Position numbers and translations under genes: made by a program | Origin: Alistipes sp. | Lineage (GTDB): Bacteria > Bacteroidota > Bacteroidia > Bacteroidales > Rikenellaceae | Length of the DNA stretch: 64,000 nt | NCBI GenBank assembly: GCA_017436185.1 | Contig: JAFSDP010000007.1 | Span: 154,932 to 218,931, forward strand | Direction of reading: 5' to 3' | Shown here: positions 21,495 to 31,634 of the stretch, piece after piece | Layout of the letters: each line of letters opens with the position of its first letter | Numbering within the stretch: position 1 is the stretch's first letter | The notes under the pieces: generated by a model | Database searches by the model: none | What the model was told of the DNA's origin: nothing | What the model saw: the letters and a program-made list of their open reading frames with translations, nothing else

Positions 21495-24400
21495 ATGAAA
21501 CACAACCTCAAAGCACTCTTCGCAGCCCTTGTGGCCCTGACGATGGGATGGACTGCCACAGCGCAGACCACCGACCGCATCCACTACACCGGCAGTGAGC
21601 TTTCAAATCCCAACCTGCACGACGGCGGACTCTCGCCCGTGGTGGGTGTGCACAACATCCAGACGATGCGTGCCAACCGCCATATGGGCCACACCACCAA
21701 CGGCAACGGCTGGACCTACAACCACCAGTCGATGATGGCCTATTGGCGTGGTTCGTTCTATATGCACTACCTCTGCGACCCGGTCGATGAGCACGTTCCG
21801 CCCTCGATGACTATGTTGCAGCGCTCGAAGGATGGTTACACCTGGACCAACCCCGAAGTGTTGTTCCCCATCTACCGCATCCCCGATGGCTTCACGAAGG
21901 ATGGCTCGGTGGTGGCCAAAGATATCGACGCCATTATGCACCAGCGTGTGGGCTTCTACATCTCGAAATCGGACCGTCTGATTGCCATCGGCAACTACGG
22001 CATCTCGCTCTTCCCGAAGGATGACCCCAACGACGGCAACGGCATCGGCCGTGTGGTGCGTGAGATCTACGAGGATGGCACGTTCGGCCCCATCTACTTC
22101 ATCTACTTCAACCACGCCTTCAACGAGAAGAATGTCGCCTACCCCTTCTACACCCGTTCGAAGGACAAGGGCTTCCGTGAGGCCTGCGAGGAGATTCTCG
22201 CTTCGCCCATTCAGCGTATGCAGTGGGTCGAGGAGGCCGACCGTGAGGACCCCATCATCCCCCTGCACAAGCCCTTCAAGGCCTTCTGCAGCTACACCCT
22301 CGAGGATGGCCGCATCGTCTCGCTATGGAAACACGCCCTCACCTCGATCAGCGAGGACGGCGGCAACACCTGGGCCGAGCCGATTGCCCGTGCAAAGGGT
22401 TTTGTGAACAGCAACGCCAAAATTTGGGGTCAGCGACTCTCGGATGGCAGCTACGCTACGGTCTATAACCCCTCGGAGTTCCGCTGGCCGCTGGCCATTT
22501 CGCTCTCGAAGGATGGACTGGAATATACCACCTTGAATCTGGTTTACGGCGAGGTACCCCCGATGCGCTACGCCGGTCAGTATAAGTCGTTTGGCCCGCA
22601 GTATGTGCGTGGCATTCAGGAGGGTAACGGCGTACCCGAGGATGGCGACCTGTGGATTACCTACAGCGTAAACAAGGAGGATATGTGGGTGAGCCGCATT
22701 CCGGTGCCCGTTCAGCAGCACGCCACAGCCCACGCCGACGACAACTTCGCCGACTACAAGGAGCTGCGCGACCTGAAGACCTGGAACATCTACTCGGGTG
22801 TTTGGGCCCCCGTAGCCTTGGAGGGCAAGTGGCTGACCCTCTCGGACAAAGACCCCTTCTTCGATGCCAAGGTCGAGCGCAAGATTCCCGCTTCGCGCCT
22901 CCTCACGGTCGAGTTTGACCTCCAGGCCGCCCAGAACGACCACGGCCACCTCGAAATCGAGTTTGTGGACGAAGAGGGTACGGCTTGCGCCCGCATCGAT
23001 TTGACGGAGGCAGGCGAGATGCGCTCGAAGGGCGGTGCCCGCTATGGCCGTGTGCTGAACTACGAGCCGGACAAGACCTACCGTGTGAAGGTCGAAATCA
23101 CGCTTGACGACCGCAACTCGACGGTCTATATCGACGGCCAGAAGCGCACGACCCGTATGCTCTTCGCTCCCGTGCAGTCGATTGAGCGTGTGGTATTCCG
23201 CACCGGTGCCCGTCGCCACCACCCCACCGTCGACACCTGGGCCGACCAATATGTCGATCAGCCCTACGCCAACGATTCGACCACGATGGCCTCTTTCCGC
23301 ATTGCCAACTTCCGCACCTCGTCGGCCGATGCCAACGCAACGGCTGCGGTGCTCAATTACAAGGACTTCGACCACTACGTAAAGGTCTTTAACGAGTCGG
23401 AGGACGAAAATATCGCCCAGGCCATCCCCAACAGCGAGGCCTCGGCCTGGATGGAGAAGAACATCCCGCTCTTCAACTGCCCGCAGCACAACTTCGAGGA
23501 GATGTTCTACTTCCGCTGGTGGTCGCTGCGCAAGCACATCAAGCAGACCCCCGTAGGCTACGGTATGACCGAGTTTTTGGTCAATCGTTCCTACGCCGAT
23601 AAGTACAACCTGATTGCCTGCGCCATCGGTCACCACATCCACGAGAGCCGTTGGCTGCACAACGACGAGTACCTCAACCAGATTCTTCACACCTGGTATC
23701 GTGGCAACGAGGGTGGTCGTATGGAGAAGATGACCAAGTTCAGCTCGTGGAATCCGTCGGCCATCTGGAACCGCTATCTGGTCAATATGGACAAGGCGTA
23801 TATGCTTGACCTCTACGAAGATATGAAGTCGGAGTATGCGTGGTGGGAGGAGACCCACCGTCTGCCCGACGGCCTGTATTGGCAGGAGGACGTAAAGGAC
23901 GGTATGGAGGAGTCGATCAGCGGCGGTCGCAAGAAGCAGTACGCCCGTCCGACCATCAACAGCTATATGTACGGTAACGCTTTGGCCCTGGCCGAGATGG
24001 CCGCTATGCAGGGCAAGAGCGACGAGGAGCGTCTCTACAAAGCCAAAGCCGAGGAGATTAAGAATCTGATTTTTGATAAGCTCTGGAATGCCGACCACCA
24101 CTTCTTCGAGACCCGTCGCGGCGAGGAGACCTCGGCCGTGCGTGAGGCCATCGGCTACATCCCCTGGTACTTCAACATCCCCACGAAGGAGCACGACGCC
24201 GCCTGGTTGCAGATCAACGACAAGGAGGGCTTCGACTCGCCCTACGGTCTGACTACGGCCGAGCGTCGTCACCCCGAGTTCCGCACCCACGGCGTGGGTA
24301 AGTGCGAGTGGGACGGTGCCATCTGGCCCTTCGCCTCGGCACAGACCCTCACGGCACTGGCCAACTACCTCAACACGGAGAGTGACCCCGTCGTAACGGC

Positions 24401-24809
24401 CGAGAGCTACTTCCGCCATATGGAGCTCTATGTCGAGTCGCAGTACCACCGTGGTCGCCCCTACATCGGCGAGTACCTGGACGAGGTGACGGGCTACTGG
24501 CTCAAGGGCGATCAGGAGCGTGCCCGCTACTACAACCACTCGACCTTCAACGACCTGATGATTACGGGTTTGGCCGGTCTGCGCCCCCGTGCCGACCGCA
24601 CGCTGGAGGTCAATCCGCTGTTGCCCGACACGGAGTGGGATTGGTTCTGCCTGGACAATGTCCGCTACCACAACCACATCATCACCATCGTATGGGATCG
24701 CCACGGCGACCGCTACCACCTGGGCAAGGGCCTGACGGTGATGGTCGATGGTAAGAAGGTGGGCAACCGCCCGACGCTGGGTCGTATCATCTGCGAAAAT
24801 GTACTCTAA
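21495..24809 (+). CDS. GH143-GH142 bifunctional enzyme (BT1020-like)
   Basis: An 1104-aa exported protein (signal MKHNLKALFAALVALTMGWTATAQ). Residues about 25-420 form a sialidase-like propeller with Asp-box-like turns (SKDGYTWTNP, SEDGGNTWAEP). A beta-sandwich linker (about 430-620) leads to a C-terminal (alpha/alpha)6 barrel (about 640-1060; TKFSSWNPSAIWNRYL, CEWDGAIWPFASAQTL). This order is that of B. thetaiotaomicron BT1020, whose propeller (GH143) releases Dha and whose barrel (GH142) releases beta-L-arabinofuranose, together dismantling chain D of RG-II. Assignment is from architecture, length and locus; I did not verify catalytic residues. First gene of the rightward operon, and the next gene's ATG directly follows its stop. 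Confidence 0.78.
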   Translation: MKHNLKALFAALVALTMGWTATAQTTDRIHYTGSELSNPNLHDGGLSPVVGVHNIQTMRANRHMGHTTNGNGWTYNHQSMMAYWRGSFYMHYLCDPVDEHVPPSMTMLQRSKDGYTWTNPEVLFPIYRIPDGFTKDGSVVAKDIDAIMHQRVGFYISKSDRLIAIGNYGISLFPKDDPNDGNGIGRVVREIYEDGTFGPIYFIYFNHAFNEKNVAYPFYTRSKDKGFREACEEILASPIQRMQWVEEADREDPIIPLHKPFKAFCSYTLEDGRIVSLWKHALTSISEDGGNTWAEPIARAKGFVNSNAKIWGQRLSDGSYATVYNPSEFRWPLAISLSKDGLEYTTLNLVYGEVPPMRYAGQYKSFGPQYVRGIQEGNGVPEDGDLWITYSVNKEDMWVSRIPVPVQQHATAHADDNFADYKELRDLKTWNIYSGVWAPVALEGKWLTLSDKDPFFDAKVERKIPASRLLTVEFDLQAAQNDHGHLEIEFVDEEGTACARIDLTEAGEMRSKGGARYGRVLNYEPDKTYRVKVEITLDDRNSTVYIDGQKRTTRMLFAPVQSIERVVFRTGARRHHPTVDTWADQYVDQPYANDSTTMASFRIANFRTSSADANATAAVLNYKDFDHYVKVFNESEDENIAQAIPNSEASAWMEKNIPLFNCPQHNFEEMFYFRWWSLRKHIKQTPVGYGMTEFLVNRSYADKYNLIACAIGHHIHESRWLHNDEYLNQILHTWYRGNEGGRMEKMTKFSSWNPSAIWNRYLVNMDKAYMLDLYEDMKSEYAWWEETHRLPDGLYWQEDVKDGMEESISGGRKKQYARPTINSYMYGNALALAEMAAMQGKSDEERLYKAKAEEIKNLIFDKLWNADHHFFETRRGEETSAVREAIGYIPWYFNIPTKEHDAAWLQINDKEGFDSPYGLTTAERRHPEFRTHGVGKCEWDGAIWPFASAQTLTALANYLNTESDPVVTAESYFRHMELYVESQYHRGRPYIGEYLDEVTGYWLKGDQERARYYNHSTFNDLMITGLAGLRPRADRTLEVNPLLPDTEWDWFCLDNVRYHNHIITIVWDRHGDRYHLGKGLTVMVDGKKVGNRPTLGRIICENVL

Positions 24810-27566
24810 ATGAATCGTTTAACACACTATATTGCACTCACGGCGCTACTTCTTTCCACCCTCACCGCATCGGCCCAAACGGTGGTGAAGACCACCTGCG
24901 AGTTTGAGGCTTCGCCGTTGGCTGTGGAGCGTGCTGCTCCCCGCTTTGGTTGGCAGTTGGCCGACCGCAAAGCCGACGAGCCAACCCGCCAAGCGGCCTA
25001 CGCCATCGAGGTGGTCGATGAGGCAGGCAACACCGTCTGGCAGTCGGGCAAAGTGAACTCCGACCGAAGCCAATTGGTCCGCTACGCAGGCACGCCACTG
25101 CAACCGCTGATGCGCTACCGCTGGCGTGTGCAGGTGTGGTTTGGCCCCGAGGCCGAGCCGTGGAGCGAGTGGAACACCTTCCGTATGGCCCCCGCACGGG
25201 AGTGGATGGATGCCTCGTGGATTGGGGCCATCACCTACGCCGATGCAGCGATGCCCGAGGGACGCAAGTTTCACGGTGGCGAGCTGCGCAAACCCGAGGT
25301 GCGTGCCGCCTGGGAGGCGGTCGATTCGCTGGCGTGGCGGTCGATTTGTCTGCGCAAGGAGTTCCGCCCCTCGAAGCCCGTTCGAGAAGCCGTAGTCTAT
25401 GTCTCGGGATTGGGACACTACGAACTTTCGATGAACGGCAAGAAGGTGGGCGACAGCGAGTTTGCCCCCCTGTGGAGTGACTACCACAAGCGTGTCTATT
25501 ACAACACCTACGATGTCACCGAGCTGCTGAATGGGGGAGAAAATGCCCTCGGCGTACTGCTCGGCAACGGCTTTTACAACATTGCCGATCGATCGCGTTA
25601 CCGCAAGCTGCAAATCGGCTTCGGTCCCGAGACGCTCAACCTCAAGTTGCACCTGCGCTACGAAGATGGTACCGAGGAGGTTGTAGCCTCGGACAAGACG
25701 TGGCGTTACGACCTGAGCCCCATCACCTTCAACACCATCTACGGCGGCGAGGATTACGATGCCCGCCTCGAACAGAAGGGGTGGAACACCGCCTCGTTTG
25801 ACGATAGCGATTGGCGTGAAGTGGTGGTGCAGGAGGCTCCCCGAGGCGAGCTGGTTCCGCAGCAGGCTCCGCCCGTGAAGATTATGCGCCGCTACGGCAT
25901 CAAGGAGTGGCACAAACTGACCCCCGAGGAGGTCGAGAAGGCAACCGTCAAGACCAAACGCACGGTCGATGAGTCGGCCATCTTCCTCGATATGGGGCAG
26001 AATATGGCCGGTTTTCCCGAGATTCGTGTAAGCGGCAAGGCGGGTCAGAAAATCACGCTCGTGGTGGCCGAGGCCCGCACCGAAGACTTTGCCACCGAGC
26101 AGCGCCAAACGGGTCGTCAGCACTATTACACCTACACCCTCCGAGGCGACAAGGAGGAGGTTTGGCACCCCCGTTTTTCCTACTACGGTTTCCGTTACAT
26201 CTTGGTCGAGGGAGGTGTGCTGAAGGGGATGAAAAATCCCGACAAACTTCCCGTACTCAAGGAGATAAACGCCTGCTTTGTGCATAACTCGGCAGCCGAT
26301 GTCGCCTCGTTCGAGAGCAACAACGAGGTCTTGAATGGTGCGCACCGCCTGATCCACTATGCTGTGCGCAGCAATATGCAATCAGTATGGACCGACTGCC
26401 CCCACCGCGAGAAGTTGGGTTGGTTGGAGCAGGTACACCTCAACGGCCCGGGGTTGCTCTACAACTACAACCTGACGAGCTACCTACAGAAGGTGATGCG
26501 TGACATCGCCGACAGCCAGCGTCCCGACGGTATGATTCCCACCACCGCCCCCAACTATGTCATCTTCGAGGGGCCGGGAATGGACGCCTTCCACGACTCG
26601 CCCGAGTGGAGCATCACGGTGGTGATGGCCCCCTTTATGTATTACGAGACCTACGGCGACGACTCGCTCATCCGCACCTACTACCCCGCTATGCGTCGGT
26701 GGGTCGATTACCTCACCTCGCGTTCGGAGGGCCATCTGATCGACTTCGGTCTGGGCGACTGGTACGACTATGGCGACTTCCGTGCCGGCTTCTCACGCAA
26801 CACCCCCGTCGGGTTGGTGGCCTCGGCGCACTATTATATGGGCGCTTCGTACCTGGCCAAGGCGGCAGAGATGGTGGGAAATGGCTACGATGCAGCCTAC
26901 TACCGTGCGTTGGCCGAGCAGATTTGCCGTGCCTTCAACGATCGTTACCTCGACCCTGCGACCAACCAATATGGCACCGCCAGCCAATGCAGCAACGCCC
27001 TGCCGTTGTTCCTCGAGATGGTGCCCAAAGAGCGTCGTGAGGCGGTTTTGAAGAATCTGGTGGCCGACATCGAGGCCCACGGCACCCGCCTGACAACGGG
27101 CGATGTGGGTAACCGCTACCTCTTCCAGACGCTGGCTCGCAACGGCCTGAACGAGTTGATGTATCGGATGCACAACCACTGGGAGGCCCCCGGCTACGGT
27201 TTCCAGCTCAAGTATGGCGCCACGACCCTCACCGAGCAGTGGGATCCCCGCCAGGGCTCGTCGTGGAACCACTTTATGATGGGTCAGATCGACGAGTGGC
27301 TGTTCCGCTCGTTGGTGGGTCTGCAACCCGACACCGAGGGCAAGGGCTACCAAGCACTGACCATCGCCCCCCAAGCCGTAGAGAAGGGGTTGTGGGTCAA
27401 GGCTTCGTACGAATCGCTCTATGGCCCCATCACGGTGGAGTGGGACAACCGTAACGATTTCGAGTTGCGTGTGGCCCTTCCGACCAACTGCCGTGCCGAC
27501 ATCGTTATGCCCGATGGCCGCCAGATGAAGGCCGAGGGTGGCCGAGGCATTCAGATTTTCCGCTAA
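24810..27566 (+). CDS. GH78 alpha-L-rhamnosidase, exported
   Basis: A 918-aa enzyme with a signal peptide (MNRLTHYIALTALLLSTLTASAQ). N-terminal fibronectin-like and jelly-roll domains run to about residue 470 and contain VSGLGHYELSMNGKKVGD and FLDMGQNMAGF. The (alpha/alpha)6 barrel follows with WTDCPHREKLGWLEQ, the GH78 motif holding the catalytic acid region. ATTLTEQWDPRQGSSWNHFM carries the second catalytic Glu, and a C-terminal beta-sandwich closes the protein. It hydrolyses terminal alpha-L-rhamnose from pectic oligosaccharides in the periplasm. Its ATG is immediately after the stop of the GH143-GH142 gene. It is one of three GH78 genes here, which probably serve different rhamnosyl linkages. 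Confidence 0.94.
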   Translation: MNRLTHYIALTALLLSTLTASAQTVVKTTCEFEASPLAVERAAPRFGWQLADRKADEPTRQAAYAIEVVDEAGNTVWQSGKVNSDRSQLVRYAGTPLQPLMRYRWRVQVWFGPEAEPWSEWNTFRMAPAREWMDASWIGAITYADAAMPEGRKFHGGELRKPEVRAAWEAVDSLAWRSICLRKEFRPSKPVREAVVYVSGLGHYELSMNGKKVGDSEFAPLWSDYHKRVYYNTYDVTELLNGGENALGVLLGNGFYNIADRSRYRKLQIGFGPETLNLKLHLRYEDGTEEVVASDKTWRYDLSPITFNTIYGGEDYDARLEQKGWNTASFDDSDWREVVVQEAPRGELVPQQAPPVKIMRRYGIKEWHKLTPEEVEKATVKTKRTVDESAIFLDMGQNMAGFPEIRVSGKAGQKITLVVAEARTEDFATEQRQTGRQHYYTYTLRGDKEEVWHPRFSYYGFRYILVEGGVLKGMKNPDKLPVLKEINACFVHNSAADVASFESNNEVLNGAHRLIHYAVRSNMQSVWTDCPHREKLGWLEQVHLNGPGLLYNYNLTSYLQKVMRDIADSQRPDGMIPTTAPNYVIFEGPGMDAFHDSPEWSITVVMAPFMYYETYGDDSLIRTYYPAMRRWVDYLTSRSEGHLIDFGLGDWYDYGDFRAGFSRNTPVGLVASAHYYMGASYLAKAAEMVGNGYDAAYYRALAEQICRAFNDRYLDPATNQYGTASQCSNALPLFLEMVPKERREAVLKNLVADIEAHGTRLTTGDVGNRYLFQTLARNGLNELMYRMHNHWEAPGYGFQLKYGATTLTEQWDPRQGSSWNHFMMGQIDEWLFRSLVGLQPDTEGKGYQALTIAPQAVEKGLWVKASYESLYGPITVEWDNRNDFELRVALPTNCRADIVMPDGRQMKAEGGRGIQIFR

Positions 27567-27596
27567 CCAACTACACGACAATAACTCAAAAAACCT

Positions 27597-30122
27597 ATGA
27601 AACGACTATTTATTCTGCTTTGCGCCTCGCTTTTGGGCCTCACTGCCACGGCGCAAGACCCGGCACAGACCCGTCCGCTCGGAGAGGTGCTGGACGGCAT
27701 TTCGAAACAATTTGGCGTGCGCCTGAAGATCGAGGTCGATACGGCCGGACTGAAGGTCCCCTATGCCGCTTCGCGCATCCGTCCCTACTCGGTCGAGGAG
27801 TCGATGGACAACGTGCTGAAGATGTTTGACTACAAATTTGTCAAGCAGCACGCCACCTATTATAAAATCAAGCCCTACGAGCACCATCGCCGCACCGAGG
27901 CCGAGGGTGCCCGTCTGGTAGAGTATCTGCTGTCGCTCTACACCTCGACCGAGGCATTGGAGGCCCGAGGTGCCGAGATCAGAAAGGATGCCCGCCGCCT
28001 GATGGGGGTCGATGAGCTGCTCAAGCAGCGTGTCGAGCTGAAGCCTATCCTCTCGAAGGTACGCAAATTCAAGGGGTACACGGTGCAAAACTTCGCCATC
28101 GAGACCCTGCCCGGCCTCTACGTCTGCGGCTCGATTTACGCCCCCACCACCAAGGGTACGCACCCCGTCATCGTCTGCCCCAACGGCCACTTTGGCGACG
28201 GTCGCTACCGCAAAGACCAACAGCAGCGTATGGCTACGCTGGCCCGTATGGGTGCCATTGCAGCCGATTTCGACCTCTTCGGATGGGGTGAGTCGGAGTT
28301 GCAGGTGACCTCCGTAGCCCACCGCACCTCGTTTGGTCAGCAGATTCAGATTATGAACGGCATCACGATTCTGGACTACCTGCTCTCGTTGCCCTCGGCC
28401 GACGCTACCCGTGTCGGTGTCAATGGCGGCTCGGGCGGTGGTGCCCACTCGGTGCTATTGAGCGTGGTGGATGACCGCTACACGGCCCTCTGCCCCGTCG
28501 TAAGCCTCTCGTCGCACTTCGACGGCGGCTGCCCCTGCGAGAGCGGTATGCCCGTGATGCAGGCCGGTGGCGGCACCTGTATGGCCGAGATGGCCGCTAT
28601 CTTCGCCCCCAAGCCGCTGTGCGTGGTTTCGGATGGCAAGGATTGGACCTCGAGCGTGCCGACCATCGAGTACCCCTACCTGCAAAAGGTCTATAAAATG
28701 TATGGTGCCGAGCAGCAACTCTCGAACGTACACCTGCAAAACGAGGGCCACGACTTCGGCCCCAACAAGCGTTCGGCCGTCTATGAGTTCTTCGGCACGG
28801 CCTTCGGCTTGGACAAGAGCAAAATCGACGAAGAGGAGGTGACCATCGAGCCCTTCGAGGCCCTCTATTCGTTTGGCGCCAAGGGCGAATTGCTGCCCGA
28901 GACGGCCATCCGCTCGATCAACCAGCTGGCCCCCTACTTCGGCAAGGAGCGTGTGCGCAGTGCAGCAGCCGATGAGTCGGTGATGCGCAAGGCTCAGGAG
29001 ATGGTGGCCAAACTCAACCTGAAGGATCAGCGTGCCATCAACCACGCCGTGACGACCATCTACAACCACCGCCGTGCGGTGCGTGATTGGCACAACACCC
29101 ACCCCTACACCACCATTCCCGAGGTGGACAAGGCAACGGGCCGCAAGCTCTCGAAGGTAGAGCGTGAAATGATGGCCGACAAGAGCATCCCCGCCTCGGT
29201 ACACGAGCGGCTGGTCAAGGAGCTGAATCGGGTACTCACCCCTGCCCAGGTGGAGCAGATTTTCGACGAGTACACCGTAGGCAAGGTGGCCTTCACGTTG
29301 CAGGGCTACCGCTCGATTGTCCCCGATATGACCCCCGAAGACGAGGCCTACATCCTCGAGCAGCTGAAGATTGCCCGTGAGGAGGCCCTCGAGTGCAAGA
29401 GTATGAAGGCCATTTCGCAGGTCTTCGAGATCTATAAGACCAAGTGCGAACAACACTTTACCAATACGGGACGCCCCTGGCGCGGGCTCTACAAAGCCTA
29501 CACCGACAAGCGCAAGGAAGAGAAGAAACGCCAGGCCGACGATGCCAAGTATTTGGAGCGTTCGGAGGCGATCGTAAAGGCGCTCGAATTGACCGACAAG
29601 AAGAAGGAGGAGGCCGTTTTTGATTTGGTGCTCAACCACCGTATGGCTGTCGTTGAGTGGCACAACGCCCACCCCTACACCTCCTACCCCGAGGTGGATG
29701 CCAAGACGGGGCGCAAACTGAACGACGTAGAGCGTGAAATGATGGCCGACCAGCAGATTCCCGCATCGGTACGCCAGACGCTCGTAAAGGGGCTGAAAAA
29801 GCACCTCACGAAGGAGCAAATCATCAAAATTTGGGACGGTTACACCATCGGCAAGGTCGATTTCACGATGAAGGGCTACTACGCCATCGTTCCCGACCTG
29901 ACCGACAAGGAGGCTGCCGTGCTGCGCCGCTATCTTGAGCAGGCCCGTGAGGAGGCACTCGAGTGCCGCCGTATGAAGGGCATCTCGCAGGTCTTCGAGG
30001 TCTATAAGACCAAGTGCGAGCAATACCTGAATGCCAACGGTCGCAACTGGAAGGCGCTCTTCAAGGCCTATGTCGATAAGCGCAACGCCGAGAAGGCCGC
30101 CCAGAAACAGGCAAACAAGTAA
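27597..30122 (+). CDS. Alpha/beta-hydrolase pectin methylesterase-like, STN plus two DUF3826 repeats (BT1017-like)
   Basis: An 841-aa exported protein (signal MKRLFILLCASLLGLTATAQ). Residues 25-95 resemble an STN domain (PLGEVLDGISKQFGVRLKI). An alpha/beta-hydrolase fold spans about 100-410 with nucleophile Ser279 in NGGSGGG and probable catalytic His385 in NEGHDFG. Two DUF3826-like repeats follow (about 464-650 and 665-835), sharing VEREMMAD, IPAS and GYxxIVPD motifs and a common ISQVFEvYKTKCEQ segment. B. thetaiotaomicron BT1017 is an RG-II pectin methylesterase with an alpha/beta-hydrolase catalytic module, which fits this gene and its place between a GH78 and the GH140 apiosidase. Homology to BT1017 is inferred. 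The doubled C-terminal repeat is notable. Confidence 0.8.
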   Translation: MKRLFILLCASLLGLTATAQDPAQTRPLGEVLDGISKQFGVRLKIEVDTAGLKVPYAASRIRPYSVEESMDNVLKMFDYKFVKQHATYYKIKPYEHHRRTEAEGARLVEYLLSLYTSTEALEARGAEIRKDARRLMGVDELLKQRVELKPILSKVRKFKGYTVQNFAIETLPGLYVCGSIYAPTTKGTHPVIVCPNGHFGDGRYRKDQQQRMATLARMGAIAADFDLFGWGESELQVTSVAHRTSFGQQIQIMNGITILDYLLSLPSADATRVGVNGGSGGGAHSVLLSVVDDRYTALCPVVSLSSHFDGGCPCESGMPVMQAGGGTCMAEMAAIFAPKPLCVVSDGKDWTSSVPTIEYPYLQKVYKMYGAEQQLSNVHLQNEGHDFGPNKRSAVYEFFGTAFGLDKSKIDEEEVTIEPFEALYSFGAKGELLPETAIRSINQLAPYFGKERVRSAAADESVMRKAQEMVAKLNLKDQRAINHAVTTIYNHRRAVRDWHNTHPYTTIPEVDKATGRKLSKVEREMMADKSIPASVHERLVKELNRVLTPAQVEQIFDEYTVGKVAFTLQGYRSIVPDMTPEDEAYILEQLKIAREEALECKSMKAISQVFEIYKTKCEQHFTNTGRPWRGLYKAYTDKRKEEKKRQADDAKYLERSEAIVKALELTDKKKEEAVFDLVLNHRMAVVEWHNAHPYTSYPEVDAKTGRKLNDVEREMMADQQIPASVRQTLVKGLKKHLTKEQIIKIWDGYTIGKVDFTMKGYYAIVPDLTDKEAAVLRRYLEQAREEALECRRMKGISQVFEVYKTKCEQYLNANGRNWKALFKAYVDKRNAEKAAQKQANK

Positions 30123-30163
30123 AAAACGCAAATAACTAATTATTAACTAATTCACTTAATTCC

Positions 30164-31597
30164 ATGAAAAGACTGATTGCAATTTTTGCCTTCGTGGCAT
30201 TGGCCGTTTCGTGTGCTCCCCAAGCCGAGCAGGCCGAGAACCTGTTGCCCTGGGATAACGGCAAGCTCTGCGTATCGGAGAATGGTCGCTACCTGCAGCA
30301 CGAGAATGGCACCCCCTTCTTCTGGTTGGGCGAGACCGGTTGGTTGCTCCCCGAGCGTCTGACCCGTGAGGAGGCCGATTTCTACCTCGACGCCTGCCGT
30401 GATGCCGGCTACAACGTTGTACAGGTACAGACCATCAACGGCGTTCCCGCTACGAATGCCTACGGCAAGCTCTCGCACCCCAACGGTTACGACTTCTCGG
30501 TCATCGAGGCCGAGGGCGAGAATGGCTACTGGCAGAATATGGACTACCTGATTAAGAAGGCCGAGCAGAACGGCATCTACATCGGTATGGTCTGCATCTG
30601 GGGCGGCCTCGTAAAGAAGGGTCTGATGAACGTTGAGCAGGCCCAGGCCTATGGTGAGTTCCTGGCCAACCGCTACAAGGATCAGCCTAACATCATTTGG
30701 TTCATCGGTGGCGACATCAAGGGCGACGTGGAGACCGCTTCGTGGGAGACGCTGGCCCGCACCATCAAGTCGATCGACAAGAACCACCTGATGACCTTCC
30801 ACCCCTTCGGTCGCACCTCGTCGGTACGTTGGTTCCACAACGCCGAGTGGCTCGACTTCAATATGTTCCAGAGCGGTCACCGTCGTTACGACCAGACCCG
30901 TGGTGATGGCGACGACACGGCCCAGGCTTCGGTGGCCGAGGACAACTGGCTCTACGTTGAGGAGGGTTTGAAGCTCGAGCCCAAGAAGCCCATCCTGGAT
31001 GGCGAGCCTTCGTATGAGGAGATTCCGCAGGGTCTGCACGATCCTTCGGAGCCGTGGTGGAAGTCGTGGGACGTACGTCGTTACGCCTACTGGTCGGTAT
31101 TTGCCGGTGCCTTTGGTCACACCTACGGCCACAACTCGATTATGCAGATGCACAAGGGTGGCGAAAAGCCCGGCGGCTATGGCGCACTCAAGTCGTGGAA
31201 AGAGGGTCTTCAGGATCCCGGTTTCAGCCAGATGCAGTACCTCAAGAAGCTCATCGTTACGTTCCCCTTCTTTGAGCGTGTAGGCGATCAGTCGGTGATT
31301 GCCGGCGAGAACGGCTTCCGCTACGACCGTGCCATCGCAACCCGTGGCGAGGACTACCTGTTGGTTTACACCTACACCAACAAGCCGATGCAGATCGATC
31401 TGTCGAAGATCTCGGGCGAGAAGAAGAACATCTGGTGGTATTCGCCCGTAGATGGCTCGCTCAAGTATGTCGGCGAGGTGGAGTGCGGCGTACACACCTT
31501 CCAGGCCGAGGGCGAGGTTGGTCCGGCTAACGACCACGTACTCATCGCCGTAGATGCCAAGAAGGAGTACATCTCGAAGGAGCAGACGCAGCTCTAA
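30164..31597 (+). CDS. GH140 apiosidase-like lipoprotein (BT1012-like)
   Basis: A 477-aa lipoprotein (lipobox VSCAP, Cys17) with a DUF4038-type TIM barrel (residues about 30-370) and a C-terminal beta-sandwich of the collagen-binding-like type. Asp184 (WFIGGD) and Glu281 (ILDGEPSYE) are 97 residues apart, the same as the catalytic Asp187 and Glu284 I recall for BT1012, the founding GH140 enzyme. GH140 cleaves the apiose to galacturonate linkage that joins RG-II side chains A and B to the backbone. Apiose is close to diagnostic for RG-II, so this gene is strong evidence for the substrate of the whole locus. The Cys is not followed by an acidic surface-export signal. Confidence 0.92.
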   Translation: MKRLIAIFAFVALAVSCAPQAEQAENLLPWDNGKLCVSENGRYLQHENGTPFFWLGETGWLLPERLTREEADFYLDACRDAGYNVVQVQTINGVPATNAYGKLSHPNGYDFSVIEAEGENGYWQNMDYLIKKAEQNGIYIGMVCIWGGLVKKGLMNVEQAQAYGEFLANRYKDQPNIIWFIGGDIKGDVETASWETLARTIKSIDKNHLMTFHPFGRTSSVRWFHNAEWLDFNMFQSGHRRYDQTRGDGDDTAQASVAEDNWLYVEEGLKLEPKKPILDGEPSYEEIPQGLHDPSEPWWKSWDVRRYAYWSVFAGAFGHTYGHNSIMQMHKGGEKPGGYGALKSWKEGLQDPGFSQMQYLKKLIVTFPFFERVGDQSVIAGENGFRYDRAIATRGEDYLLVYTYTNKPMQIDLSKISGEKKNIWWYSPVDGSLKYVGEVECGVHTFQAEGEVGPANDHVLIAVDAKKEYISKEQTQL

Positions 31598-31634
31598 TTC
31601 CTGCGCTTGAAACACCCCAAGAAACACCCCTGAA

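Noticed and set aside
22323..24719. Long minus-strand frame inside the GH143-GH142 gene
   Set aside because: Shadow of a GC-rich coding sequence. Its composition is not protein-like and the plus-strand frame is a clear enzyme. The same holds for long antisense frames at 13087-15543, 6416-7834, 10265-12046 and 28455-30131.
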